The notes under the pieces were generated by a model. That model worked only from the letters and a program-made list of their open reading frames with translations. It searched no databases and was not told the origin of the DNA. From Agarilytica sp033852165 (GTDB lineage Bacteria; Pseudomonadota; Gammaproteobacteria; Pseudomonadales; Cellvibrionaceae), in assembly GCA_033852165.1 (NCBI GenBank), contig JAWSUZ010000031.1:1-64000 (forward strand): DNA of 64,000 nucleotides. The letters are read 5' to 3'. Shown in pieces: positions 34,783 through 42,999 of this stretch. The translations under genes and the position numbers were made by a program. How positions within the stretch are numbered: the first letter of the stretch is position 1; every line of letters begins with the position of its first letter.

Positions 34783-34805
34783 AAAAAAGGGGCGTCAGCC
34801 CCTTT
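34783..34805 (-). terminator. Rho-independent terminator, reverse strand
   Basis: GGGGC-TGAC-GCCCC read on the reverse strand, followed by T6. It lies just downstream of the small gene at 34828-35025. Confidence 0.8.
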
Positions 34806-34827
34806 GAAAAAGTTTTATTTTCTGCCT

Positions 34828-35025
34828 TTAAAAATCAATTACATAATCAGTGTCAATTTTTCCGGATTCAAAAATATCTTTTTGATGCGCCTGTTGCTGT
34901 GGTTCGACAATATCGGCACCGTAGGTTTCCCACAGAGCTTCTCGTAATTCGTCCAATAGCGACAATACAGAATAAGCATCGTCGGCAGTCCAGTGTGTTT
35001 TCAGTTGCGATAACCTCATCACCAT
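34828..35025 (-). CDS. Small hypothetical protein (65 aa)
   Basis: It begins MVMRLSQLKTHWTADDAY and contains a Leu-rich helix SVLSLLDELREALWETYG. Not recognised. It is followed by a good terminator and preceded, with a 4-nt gap, by the end of another reverse-strand frame, which looks like a former two-gene unit. No strong SD is visible. The upstream partner is cut by the RAYT insertion, so this gene may have lost its promoter. Confidence 0.4.
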   Translation of the reverse strand: MVMRLSQLKTHWTADDAYSVLSLLDELREALWETYGADIVEPQQQAHQKDIFESGKIDTDYVIDF

Positions 35026-35029
35026 ACGC

Positions 35030-35158
35030 CTACGCCACCTGCTGTTTGATCAGCTCTTCATGAGAGCGCCAATGCGGCTGAACGAGAACATTGTTCACAT
35101 GGGTAATGGTCACGATTCTTTTGGCTTCTCGGCAGGCTTCGATCAAACTGCCATAACA
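35030..35158 (-). pseudogene. 3' fragment of an unidentified gene
   Basis: Open frame of 42 codons on the reverse strand: YGSLIEACREAKRIVTITH, then VNNVLVQPHWRSHEEL, then IKQQVA and TAG. It has no start codon and is cut at about 35160 where the RAYT left end begins. It probably formed an operon with the 65-aa gene. The family is unknown. Confidence 0.45.
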
Positions 35159-35170
35159 CAAAATAAAGAA

Positions 35171-36460
35171 GACAGTCATCGTAAAGAAAAGAAAAATCAA
35201 AAGCCCTAAAATCCGGATGTCACCCTTCTGTTTTTTAGGGGCTTTCTAGCCTTGGTTTCGTTTTCATTATTTTGTCGGCAGGTTCTTTTAAATCGTGTGC
35301 GTCAGGAATGATTTAGACGTGGTAGCGCCTTGGCCGTTGCGCCAATGGTGATTTAAGGTGGGTTACTTAAGAGGTGGGGCTAATGCAGTAGCGCTATACA
35401 GTTGGCAAGCCCTGGTGTTCGTTTAAACCCCAGTATCTGTGCCGCACGCTTGACCTTATCTTTTCCTCCTACAAGGCCTTTAAATCGGCTTTCGAATGTT
35501 GTGACTAAATTGAGCCAGGTTTCAGGCTCTATATCCAGCCTGTCTATAATCGGCGGAAGTTCGCTCTGAATACTTCCGCGTTTGCCTTCTCGAATTATCC
35601 GCCCGCTCCAATCGACCAATTTAATATAATCTTCTAGGTGAAAGGGGAGGCCTGCAGGCATGGGTTCTCTTGGGTTGCCAACAAAAGGCATTAACGTATC
35701 GGGTTGTTCTGAAGTATCTTTTTCTTTCAGTGTCTCGCAGCGAACTTTGATGGAGGTGTGTTCCGAAGTTTCGGGTGTCTCGGCCATTTTTGCTCTAACG
35801 GGGTTTAGGTCGACATAGGCTAGGCAGGCGATTAATGCTTTTTCATCTAATAGGGCTTGGGATTTGAAACGGCTTTCCCAGAATGAGCCTGTGCATTTAT
35901 CTTCTGCATTCGCTTGTCTGGCGATGTGTTCGTTTAGTGCGCGCATAAACCAGCTAATGCTACACAGTCGTTCTCGCCATAGGTCTAGTCTAATTTTTAC
36001 GGCAATGAGTTCTGCTTCTGTTAGTGCTTCGTCTTTTAAATACTTTTGGGTGAGTACGGTGCCTTTGTAGATTTTATGCCAGCGCTGGCAAACTTCTTTG
36101 TCGTTCCAGTTTAAACTTTTCACTTTATTAATGTGCAAAACGAGGTGTTGGTGGTTGCTCATTATCGCAAACGCTGCGACGTCGACGGCAAAGTGTTTGG
36201 CGAGAAAGTGAATACGATCTTCAACCCATTGTCGTCTGTATTCGTAATCTGTATTGGTGTGATGATCGAAGCCGCATAAAAATGTACGTCGAACACAGCG
36301 TGATACACAGTGGTAGTAGGGCGTTGCAGCTAAAGAGATAAGGTGTTTTCGTGGTTTTGGCATATTCGTCGATCCGTGAGTGATGCTGCCACTATATATT
36401 AGAGCTGTATGTATGGACAGTAAGGAAAAGAAAAACAAATAGGGCATATATGGACGATCC
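35171..36460 (-). mobile_element. Complete RAYT (REP-associated tyrosine transposase) element
   Basis: Bounded by GACAGTCATCGTAAAG (35171-35186) and AGGGCATATATGGACGATCC (36441-36460). It carries the transposase gene and, near its 3' end, a stem-loop AAAGCCCTAAAA / TTTTTTAGGGGCTTT (35200-35211/35231-35245). Deleted relatives lie at 34240-34602 and 37173-37370. Confidence 0.65.
35380..36363 (-). CDS. REP-associated tyrosine transposase (IS200-like Y1 family)
   Basis: 327 aa from the ATG at 36363, where MPKPRKHLISLAATPYYHC matches the usual N-terminus of this family; a longer frame from 36447 adds 28 residues of element end. HUH-type motif MSNHQHLVLH, then WFMRALNEHIARQAN, GSFWESRFKSQAL and LAYVDLNPVRAKM, all typical of the Y1_Tnp domain. 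These enzymes cut and rejoin single-stranded DNA at palindromic REP sequences. The protein appears intact. Its C-terminal ~50 codons are duplicated at 34449-34602. Confidence 0.88.
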   Translation of the reverse strand: MPKPRKHLISLAATPYYHCVSRCVRRTFLCGFDHHTNTDYEYRRQWVEDRIHFLAKHFAVDVAAFAIMSNHQHLVLHINKVKSLNWNDKEVCQRWHKIYKGTVLTQKYLKDEALTEAELIAVKIRLDLWRERLCSISWFMRALNEHIARQANAEDKCTGSFWESRFKSQALLDEKALIACLAYVDLNPVRAKMAETPETSEHTSIKVRCETLKEKDTSEQPDTLMPFVGNPREPMPAGLPFHLEDYIKLVDWSGRIIREGKRGSIQSELPPIIDRLDIEPETWLNLVTTFESRFKGLVGGKDKVKRAAQILGFKRTPGLANCIALLH

Positions 36461-36528
36461 CCCCACTCTCTGCCTTAGCCGCTGAAGAAGTGGAGGAAGA
36501 CATTGAAACCTAGATTAGCTATACTTGA

Positions 36529-36547
36529 GGTTCTAAGAGAACCTCGG
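36529..36547. promoter_or_regulatory. Palindrome upstream of the ParDE-type operon
   Basis: GAGGTTCT-AAG-AGAACCTC, a perfect 8-bp inverted repeat with a 3-nt centre that ends 9 nt before the antitoxin ATG. It is a probable autoregulatory operator for the RHH antitoxin. Confidence 0.6.
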
Positions 36548-36556
36548 AGAATCACT

Positions 36557-36805
36557 ATGCCTTTGAAAGCTACCTCGGTGAGATTGGATGACGAAACATT
36601 AACCCGCGTAGGTCAAATGGCCGAAGCGATGGATAGACCCCGTGCGTGGTTGATGGCAGAAGCTATCAAGCAGTATGTAGCCCGCGAAGAGTGGTTTATC
36701 CGTGAAGTAGAAAAAGGCGTGAAAGCCGCTGATGAAGGGCGCTTGAGCGACCATGTAGATGTTAAAGCCAAATGGGAGACCAGGCGTGCAACTCAAATGG
36801 ACTGA
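36557..36805 (+). CDS. Ribbon-helix-helix antitoxin (CopG/ParD type)
   Basis: 82 aa from ATG 36557 (CGGAGA at 36545-36550); an upstream frame start at 36503 is less likely. TSVRLDDETLTRVGQMAEAM followed by RPRAWLMAEAIKQYV is the classic RHH DNA-binding pattern. The C-terminal tail would wrap the toxin. It overlaps the toxin gene by 20 bp. It is expected to bind its own promoter; a near-palindrome GAGGTTCT-AAG-AGAACCTC (36529-36547) just upstream is a likely operator. Confidence 0.82.
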   Translation: MPLKATSVRLDDETLTRVGQMAEAMDRPRAWLMAEAIKQYVAREEWFIREVEKGVKAADEGRLSDHVDVKAKWETRRATQMD

Positions 36806-37082
36806 CCTTGCAGAAACCGATTTAGATAAAATCGAAGCCCATATAGCCCAAGAAAATAGCCCCATCGTTGCTATCGATGTGGTGATGAATATCATAGATA
36901 GCGCTTATCTAATCCTACCTGATCACCCCAGAGCCGGTCGCCAAGGCAGATTTAAAAATACACGAGAGCTGGTGATTGATGGCGTACCGTTTATCGTGAT
37001 CTATCGGGAGCACATCAGCACAGATAGCATTGAAGTCTTACGTGTTCTCCATGACGCCCAGCAGTGGCCAACAGCCAATTAA
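36786..37082 (+). CDS. ParE/RelE-family toxin
   Basis: 98 aa starting at GTG 36786, with GGGAG at 36774-36778 seven nt upstream; an in-frame ATG at 36759 has no SD. QLKWTDLAETDLDKIEAHIA followed by HPRAGRQGRFKNTRELVIDG and PFIVIYREH...IEVLRVLHDAQQWP is the ParE-family pattern. It poisons gyrase or cleaves mRNA, depending on the subfamily. It is translationally coupled to the antitoxin. Confidence 0.85.
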   Translation: MQLKWTDLAETDLDKIEAHIAQENSPIVAIDVVMNIIDSAYLILPDHPRAGRQGRFKNTRELVIDGVPFIVIYREHISTDSIEVLRVLHDAQQWPTAN

Positions 37083-37590
37083 AAAACTCTAATAGGGCAG
37101 GCGCTTTAAGCCCGTATTGGTGGTGGGGCTGCGTTTGGTGCTTTGGGCGGATTTGGGGCGTCCAAATAAAGAAGGCAGTCATCGTAAAGAAAAGAAAAAT
37201 CAAAAGCCCTAAAATCTGGATGTCACACATCTATTTTTTAGCGGCTTTCTTGGGTAGGTTTTATTTTCGTTGTTTTGGCGTTTAGTTCTTTTAGGCGATC
37301 TTCAGTAGGAATAATTTAGGCGTGGTAGCACATTGGCGCGTTGCGCCAATGGTGATTTAAGGTGAGTTACCAAATAAACGGAACAGGCATGTTTACGTTT
37401 GTTATCGCGTCATTTATAAGATTCAAGACGCACGAATATTGGTGTTACTTGTTAAAGGGTATCGGAAAAAACTAGCTGCAAATAAAATTCAGGAAAGCTG
37501 AATAACCCTGACAGTCATCGTAAAAAACTGGTCGGGAGCGCGCTACTATTTTTTGAGCTATTTTTATATACATAACGAAATAGGTGAGAC
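37083..37590. other. Spacer with RAYT remnants
   Basis: No gene. It holds the RAYT-derived stretch at 37173-37370 and a further left-end-like motif TGACAGTCATCGTAAAA at 37509-37525, just upstream of the DUF1338 gene. Confidence 0.55.
37173..37370. repeat. Diverged RAYT element end
   Basis: It starts GGCAGTCATCGTAAAG, keeps the stem-loop AAAGCCCTAAAA...TTTTTTAGCGGCTTT, and ends GATTTAAGGTGAGTTAC. It corresponds to the non-coding left part of the element at 35171, and is older judging by its many differences. Confidence 0.75.
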
Positions 37591-38394
37591 ATGGAGATTA
37601 ACCAGTTTTTCAATGAGTTGTGGGACGACTATGTTGCGATTACGCCACAAGCCGCAAAAATCCACAAAATAGTTTCGGATAACAACTCACAGGTACAAAA
37701 CGATCATGTGGCTTTTCGCACCTTTAACCTCTCTCCTATTAGCATTGAGTCCCTTGAACCACTGATTCTCGCATTGGGCTATAAACATTGCGATTCCTAC
37801 AACTTTAAAGAAAAGAAACTATTGGCACGAAGCTACATATCCCCCGAGCTGAACCAGCCACTAATCTTCCTAAGCGAACTTGAGGTGGAGAAGTTTTCTG
37901 GCAACATGCAACGAATTATTAAGAATCTCTGCGATGAGATTGATGCTGCGTGCACGCAAAAGCCAGATGTGTTCTGGTCAGGCCGTTTATGGGACATGAT
38001 TAGCTGGGACGATTATTCCGCGCTACTAAAAGAAAGTGAATACGCTGCCTGGCTTTCCGCGTTGGGCTTTCATGCAAACCACTTCACCGTTAGTGTCACG
38101 CACCTAGATAACGACGATACACTAGAAAAAGTCATCCACCGAGTAGAAGGTGCAGGGTTTAGCATCAACAGCGCCGGTGGGAAAATTAAAGGCACCGAGA
38201 AAGACCTATTAATTCAAGCCTCCACGATGGCTGATCGAATGACAGTCTCTTTTGCAAATGATGAGGAACGCGAGATAAGCACCTGTTATTACGAATTCGC
38301 GAAGCGCTTTGTGCAGAAAAATGGAACGTTATTCCAAGGGTTTATTCCCAATAGTGCCGATAAAATTTTTGAATCGACAAATGTCATTAAATAG
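37591..38394 (+). CDS. DUF1338 (HglS/YdcJ-type) dioxygenase-like protein
   Basis: 267 aa. It has the VOC-like metal-site pattern of DUF1338: DHVAFRTF (His39), FHANHFTVSV (His161/His164) and YYEFAKRF (Glu235). Characterised relatives (HglS) convert 2-oxoadipate to 2-hydroxyglutarate in lysine breakdown. This protein is shorter than HglS, like the common ~270-aa bacterial group, so the substrate is uncertain. SD AGGTGAG lies just before the ATG. It stands alone among mobile-element remnants, with RAYT-like left-end and right-end sequences on either side (37509 and 38407), suggesting acquisition or mobilisation as a unit. Confidence 0.75.
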   Translation: MEINQFFNELWDDYVAITPQAAKIHKIVSDNNSQVQNDHVAFRTFNLSPISIESLEPLILALGYKHCDSYNFKEKKLLARSYISPELNQPLIFLSELEVEKFSGNMQRIIKNLCDEIDAACTQKPDVFWSGRLWDMISWDDYSALLKESEYAAWLSALGFHANHFTVSVTHLDNDDTLEKVIHRVEGAGFSINSAGGKIKGTEKDLLIQASTMADRMTVSFANDEEREISTCYYEFAKRFVQKNGTLFQGFIPNSADKIFESTNVIK

Positions 38395-38406
38395 CAGGAA
38401 ATAACT

Positions 38407-38438
38407 CTGACATATATGGACGATCCTGTTTCGTCAAG
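38407..38438. repeat. RAYT-type right end
   Basis: TGACATATATGGACGATCC followed by GTTTCGTCAAG, matching 33773-33804 and partly 36441-36460. Confidence 0.6.
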
Positions 38439-38555
38439 CTACAGGTCTAATGGGGTAAGACAGCTGAGTTTCACTAATCACCCAGACTGTATGTCCAATA
38501 TTGCTATAATTGGATATATCTACTACCATCTGAGCTTAAGTGAGGGTGTATCGCT

Positions 38556-38807
38556 ATGAACGTCAGTCTAAGTCCAAAATTTGAAGCATATATACGAAGC
38601 CAATTAGAGGCTGGAACGTATAGCAATGCGAGTGAGGTCATTAGGGAAGCCTTACGATTGAAGATGCAGCAAGATGAGATCTATCAGACCAAGTTAGATG
38701 CTATGAGATCTGCCATTATTCACGGTGAAGAAAGTGGCCAATCGGTTCCCTTTGATATCCACAGTATTTTAAGCGAGGCTCATAAGGATGCGGGTCTGGA
38801 TGTTTGA
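38556..38807 (+). CDS. parD: ParD-family antitoxin
   Basis: 83 aa. MNVSLSPKFEAYIRSQLEAG followed by YSNASEVIREALRLKMQQ is the ParD RHH domain. The C-terminal half neutralises ParE. The reading frame overlaps the toxin start by 8 bp. SD GAGGGTG lies 12 nt upstream (38541-38547). It is a separate module from the pair at 36557, with a different sequence. Confidence 0.88.
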   Translation: MNVSLSPKFEAYIRSQLEAGTYSNASEVIREALRLKMQQDEIYQTKLDAMRSAIIHGEESGQSVPFDIHSILSEAHKDAGLDV

Positions 38808-39096
38808 ATTAAGGATACGGCCACTTGCCCGAGAGGATATAAAAAAGATCTGGGCCTACAGTTATAAGCACTGGGGAAAAGAACAGGCAGATATGTATAC
38901 CTCAAACCTTGGTGATGCAATCCAAGCCTTGTTAGATAATCCAGAGCTTGGCGCTTCCATTGATCAAGCGCGTAAAGGTTATCGTCAATATAATATTCAA
39001 GAGCATCTTGTGATTTATCGTTTGGACAAAAATCTAATTGATGTGGTGAGAGTATTAGGCAAGAGAATGGATGTCGTTCGCCACTTAAAAAAATAG
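38800..39096 (+). CDS. parE: ParE-family toxin
   Basis: 98 aa from ATG 38800; an alternative ATG at 38788 would add four residues. FELRIRPLAREDIKKIWAYS, NPELGASIDQARKGYRQYNI and HLVIYRL...IDVVRVLGKRMDV match ParE toxins (gyrase poison family). It is coupled to the upstream ParD gene. Confidence 0.87.
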   Translation: MFELRIRPLAREDIKKIWAYSYKHWGKEQADMYTSNLGDAIQALLDNPELGASIDQARKGYRQYNIQEHLVIYRLDKNLIDVVRVLGKRMDVVRHLKK

Positions 39097-39428
39097 TGAA
39101 TTTCAATGGGGGCCGACTCGATTGAAAGACTAACGTCAGTAATAACTCTGACAGTCAGTCATCGTTAAAATGATCGTTAAAATGTCAAAAATGAGACCAG
39201 CTCGGTCTCCCGTATCTGTTGTGGTCGTTATCTCTCTTGAATATATTCCTGTAGAGCTCGAATTGTTAATTCAAGCTGCCACAGGAACGTTAAACAACCC
39301 ACGACAATAAGATTCTAGAGCATCACTTTGCCATAGTACGACAACAACCCTCACATATATGTGCTTTGTGAAATCAAAAAATAATCTCACGACACTAACG
39401 AGTTTGGGCTAGCCTCATTCCATATTCA
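39097..39428. other. Spacer with two repeat ends
   Basis: TCAATGGGGGCCGACTCGAT (39102-39121) is a variant of the REP-like sequence repeated at 40223 and 50992. TGACAGTCAGTCATCG (about 39149) is a RAYT-like left end. No gene seen. Confidence 0.5.
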
Positions 39429-40088
39429 TTAATGTGGTTGCGGCACAATACGCATGTAAGGCTTGGGAGCATTCCATCCGTCTGGATATTTTACTTTTGC
39501 TTCTTCATCCGATACCGCCGGAATAATAATGACATCCTCGCCCTGCCTCCAGTTTACCGGTGTCGCAACTTGGAAGTCAGCAGTGAGCTGAATGGAGTCC
39601 AGTGCACGTAACACCTCATCAAAATTACGACCGGTACTCATGGGATAACTTAGCATCAGCTTGATGATTTTATCGGGGCCGATAATAAACACCGTACGGA
39701 CTGTGGCGTTATCCGCAGCAGTGCGGCCTTCGGAGCTATCTCCAGCCTCAGCCGGCAACATGTCATAGAGTTTGGCGACCGCCAGATCACTATCACCAAT
39801 CAGCGGGAATTTGGGTAGGTGGCCCTGAGTTTCCAGTATGTCTTCAGCCCATTTTTGATGGTTGCTGACTACGTCAACACTCAGGCCAATAATTTTGCAA
39901 TTTCGTTTTTCAAACTCGGGCTGTAGGCCAGCCATATAACCGAGCTCAGTGGTACACACTGGCGTAAAGTCCTTGGGGTGAGAAAATAATATCGCCCAGC
40001 TCTCGCCAAGCCATTCGTGAAACTTAATCGTCCCCTGGGTGCTTTGCGCTGTAAAGTCAGGGGCTTTCGAACCAATTCTAATCGTCAT
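39429..40088 (-). CDS. 1-Cys peroxiredoxin (Prx6 family)
   Basis: 219 aa. It reduces hydrogen peroxide and organic hydroperoxides through Cys45 in SHPKDFTPVCTTE, the Prx6-type active site (with His37). The C-terminal part PVNWRQGEDVIIIP and YMRIVPQP is also Prx6-like; no second catalytic Cys in the 2-Cys arrangement. Length is normal for the subfamily. AGGAGA lies 5 nt before the start. It is transcribed alone on the reverse strand; no OxyR-like site was identified by eye. Confidence 0.93.
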   Translation of the reverse strand: MTIRIGSKAPDFTAQSTQGTIKFHEWLGESWAILFSHPKDFTPVCTTELGYMAGLQPEFEKRNCKIIGLSVDVVSNHQKWAEDILETQGHLPKFPLIGDSDLAVAKLYDMLPAEAGDSSEGRTAADNATVRTVFIIGPDKIIKLMLSYPMSTGRNFDEVLRALDSIQLTADFQVATPVNWRQGEDVIIIPAVSDEEAKVKYPDGWNAPKPYMRIVPQPH

Positions 40089-40562
40089 TTTTCTTCTCCT
40101 AAACCTGTGGTTGAGTAAAAGCTGAAGGATTATAACAATTCAATATTGAGATTGATCCAAGCAAGGCTAGTATCAATATTCATAATATCTGCGCCACAAA
40201 ATTCGTTTTAATTCTATAGGGATTCAATGGGGTCAGACTCGATTGAATTCCTGAAATTTGAGGGGTTGAGGCCTTGCTATAGCGTCAACCGAGTTTGTCC
40301 CCGTTATACTTTATACCGATTACACCGGCCTCACGAAATTACTTTTTATTCTATAGCCTTATGAATCTCCAATCTCTGGGGCTCGTTATTATTACCAATC
40401 CGCGAAAAATATCGTCGAAGAGTAGGCAATCTCCGTTTGCTATGTTTTTTGCGCCATAAAAGTAACCGCTTACAAATGGGCGGGTTTGGGACTTAGATGC
40501 TAATATATTCTGGATAGCCAACAATTAAATTGTCATTTCAGATTGAGTCTAGGCGACACGTT
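40089..40562. other. Divergent region between peroxiredoxin and TonB receptor genes
   Basis: It holds the promoters of both genes by position and one REP-like unit TCAATGGGGTCAGACTCGAT (40224-40243). No further gene supported. Confidence 0.5.
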
Positions 40563-42650
40563 ATGCGTCAATTGAAGTGTATCCCCCTCCCTATCCTACA
40601 AAAAGCACTTCTGTTTTTTAGCTTACTTTGTATCTCTCCTGCATCAATGCCCGAGGAGACGGGTGATGCATGGAATATGAGTTTAAGTGAACTGATGGAT
40701 ACGATAGTTTTTTCATCGACAAAATCTCTTAAATCAATTAGTAGCGCACCGAGTATTATCACCGTTTTTACGGACGATGATATTCGCAAGCTCGGCGCAG
40801 AAACGCTAAGTGATGTCTTGTTCAGGGTGCCGGGTGTACAAGTACAGGTTAGAGCTAATAATCGTCATGGAGCCTGGTTCCGGGGCGTGCAAAGCGAATT
40901 CAGCCAAAAAATTCTTTTGTTGATTGATGGAGTTCCCTATAGAAATTCTTTTGGTGGATTTCCATTGGACGAGGAAATTTCTTTAGATAACGTAAAAAAG
41001 ATTGAAATAATCAGAGGCCCCGGCTCAGCGCTATATGGCGCCAATGCATTCTCCGGCGTTATCAATATCTATACCTTCCAGCCAGGCGATAATGAAAAAT
41101 ACCATTCGGCCAATATTGAAATCGGACAGAATAATACGAGAGTAGGATCATTTTTATTTTCTTCTAAGTCTTCCTACGTAAATATTATTTTGGAAGGAAA
41201 ATTATTGGATACCGATGGCTACACGCCATCGTTTGACCGTCGCGGGAACAAAAACCACCGCTCAGGAAAACAATCATTGGAGCAGATAGGCTTTAAAGCC
41301 TATCTGCTGGAAGACAGTTTGGTGCTCCGCCTATCCTCTCGCCGATTTAGTAACACCCGAGTTGATAAAGAAGATTTCATTGATAACGATCGAGAACTTG
41401 ATCGTATCAGGACCAGCATGGAGTACAAGAAAGACTGGGGCGATGATAATAGGCTGAATGTTAGCATTTACCGGACTAAATCGAACCGCTTAGAAGATGA
41501 GGATAAGTTTAATCTAAGCAATGGCTTTAGAGTGGATCTGGACGAATCATTTGCCTTTATCGATAATACTGAAATTGTTGGCGTCAACTTGAATGTCTAC
41601 TCCGTGATTAAGTCACATGAGTTACTTACTGGTATCGAGCTGCAAAAGGAAAATCTAAAAAGCAGTTTTTTTGTTGATGAAATAACAGGGATAAAAAGTA
41701 CATTCATTTCGGATTCGAAATTTGATGATGTTACGCTTGAAAACTATGGCATTTTTTTACAGGATAATTATAAGTTTAACAATCGTAAAACACAGATAAC
41801 TCTTGGCTTACGTTATGACTTTGTCAACCCATTTGACGATCAGTTTAATTTTCGTTCTGGTTTGACTCATAATTTTACGGATAGAATATTTACCAAACTT
41901 CTTTATGGTACTGCGTATCGATCGCCCAGCTTGGTTGAGTTTGTTCGAGCACCACCTGGCGCAACTTTACCCGACGTGGAAAAAATGAAGACACTGGAAC
42001 TACAAGCCGGCTTTAAGGGCATGGGGGCTTATTACTCATTGACGGCATTCCATAATTCTTTTGACGACCTTATTAGTCGCAGGAGTAACAATCTTCTAGG
42101 GGGAAGTGTTTCGCCTAACAACGAAATATTTGACAATCTTGATGATCAAACTATGTACGGATTGGAGTTTGAATCTCGGTTTCATATCACGCGATACTTA
42201 AGTGGCTTTGTTAATGCATCATGGATGAATACAGAAAGTAAGACTACGCAAGAAGAAATTCCGCTGCTGGCCAGTTGGACCGTATCTGCAGGCATTGACT
42301 GGAGTAAAGATGTTGGAATAGGTCGATTACTTTTTCATAATGATATGGTTATTTTTGGTGGTCGCAATGAGTTGCCTGATGAAGTATGGGTTCAAGGCCA
42401 AGAGCAGCGCTATCCAGGACGCGAAGACGATTTTGTTGATGGTTTTGCCATTTGGAATATGGGGCTTCACTATAAAATAGAGCGACAAACAAATAATGAA
42501 ATCGATCTATCACTAACCATAAAAAACGTGACGAATAAAGTTTATTACACGCAAAGTTCTAGCGTGCAGAACCCCAATCGAGAAGCTTTTTGGGACCCTC
42601 AATATGATCAGCGTCATATTCGTCTTTCCTTGAAATTTAGCTGGTTGTGA
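40563..42650 (+). CDS. TonB-dependent outer-membrane receptor
   Basis: 695 aa from ATG 40563; an upstream TTG at 40530 is rejected because it precedes the signal peptide. Signal peptide (about 1-30). The plug domain (about 45-165) carries PSIITVFTDDDIRKLG, LSDVLFRVPGVQVQ, ILLLIDGVPYR and IEIIRGPGSALYGANAFSGV. The 22-strand barrel follows, with GTAYRSPSLVEF and the final segment DQRHIRLSLKFSWL. The last residue is Leu rather than the usual Phe or Trp. It resembles receptors for siderophores or vitamin B12; the substrate is unknown. No transporter genes are adjacent. Confidence 0.9.
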   Translation: MRQLKCIPLPILQKALLFFSLLCISPASMPEETGDAWNMSLSELMDTIVFSSTKSLKSISSAPSIITVFTDDDIRKLGAETLSDVLFRVPGVQVQVRANNRHGAWFRGVQSEFSQKILLLIDGVPYRNSFGGFPLDEEISLDNVKKIEIIRGPGSALYGANAFSGVINIYTFQPGDNEKYHSANIEIGQNNTRVGSFLFSSKSSYVNIILEGKLLDTDGYTPSFDRRGNKNHRSGKQSLEQIGFKAYLLEDSLVLRLSSRRFSNTRVDKEDFIDNDRELDRIRTSMEYKKDWGDDNRLNVSIYRTKSNRLEDEDKFNLSNGFRVDLDESFAFIDNTEIVGVNLNVYSVIKSHELLTGIELQKENLKSSFFVDEITGIKSTFISDSKFDDVTLENYGIFLQDNYKFNNRKTQITLGLRYDFVNPFDDQFNFRSGLTHNFTDRIFTKLLYGTAYRSPSLVEFVRAPPGATLPDVEKMKTLELQAGFKGMGAYYSLTAFHNSFDDLISRRSNNLLGGSVSPNNEIFDNLDDQTMYGLEFESRFHITRYLSGFVNASWMNTESKTTQEEIPLLASWTVSAGIDWSKDVGIGRLLFHNDMVIFGGRNELPDEVWVQGQEQRYPGREDDFVDGFAIWNMGLHYKIERQTNNEIDLSLTIKNVTNKVYYTQSSSVQNPNREAFWDPQYDQRHIRLSLKFSWL

Positions 42651-42999
42651 TTTTGTATCAAATGGACGTGACTACCCCGATAGCGCTTTTCTGATCCGCT
42701 TTTGTCATTAGACGTATTGTTCATTAGTGATGCTAGAGGTTTTTATGGTGAGTGTTCTTTTCGCCTTTTAGATGCAGGTTTTATTGAATGGCCAGCGGGC
42801 GCAGTAATAAGAAAATACACAGAGGATTCAAGTTGAAAGCTATCGTATTGCAGTGGGCTCCCTATTCGGTATGGTTTTTAGAATATTGTGCTTGCATTCT
42901 GAAAAGTGTCGGCCCGGTTAATTCAATACTTGAAAAATCCGGGTATGAATAGTTGGATAGGAGGCTGATATCTGAACTGTTCATGAATCCTCCCAATTA
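42651..42999. other. Spacer downstream of the TonB receptor
   Basis: A startless forward frame of about 46 codons ending in TGA at about 42834 reads ISDARGFYGECSFRLLDAGF and then IEWPAGAVIRKY. It may be the relic of a gene that once followed the receptor, but I cannot name it. No terminator was recognised. Confidence 0.4.
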
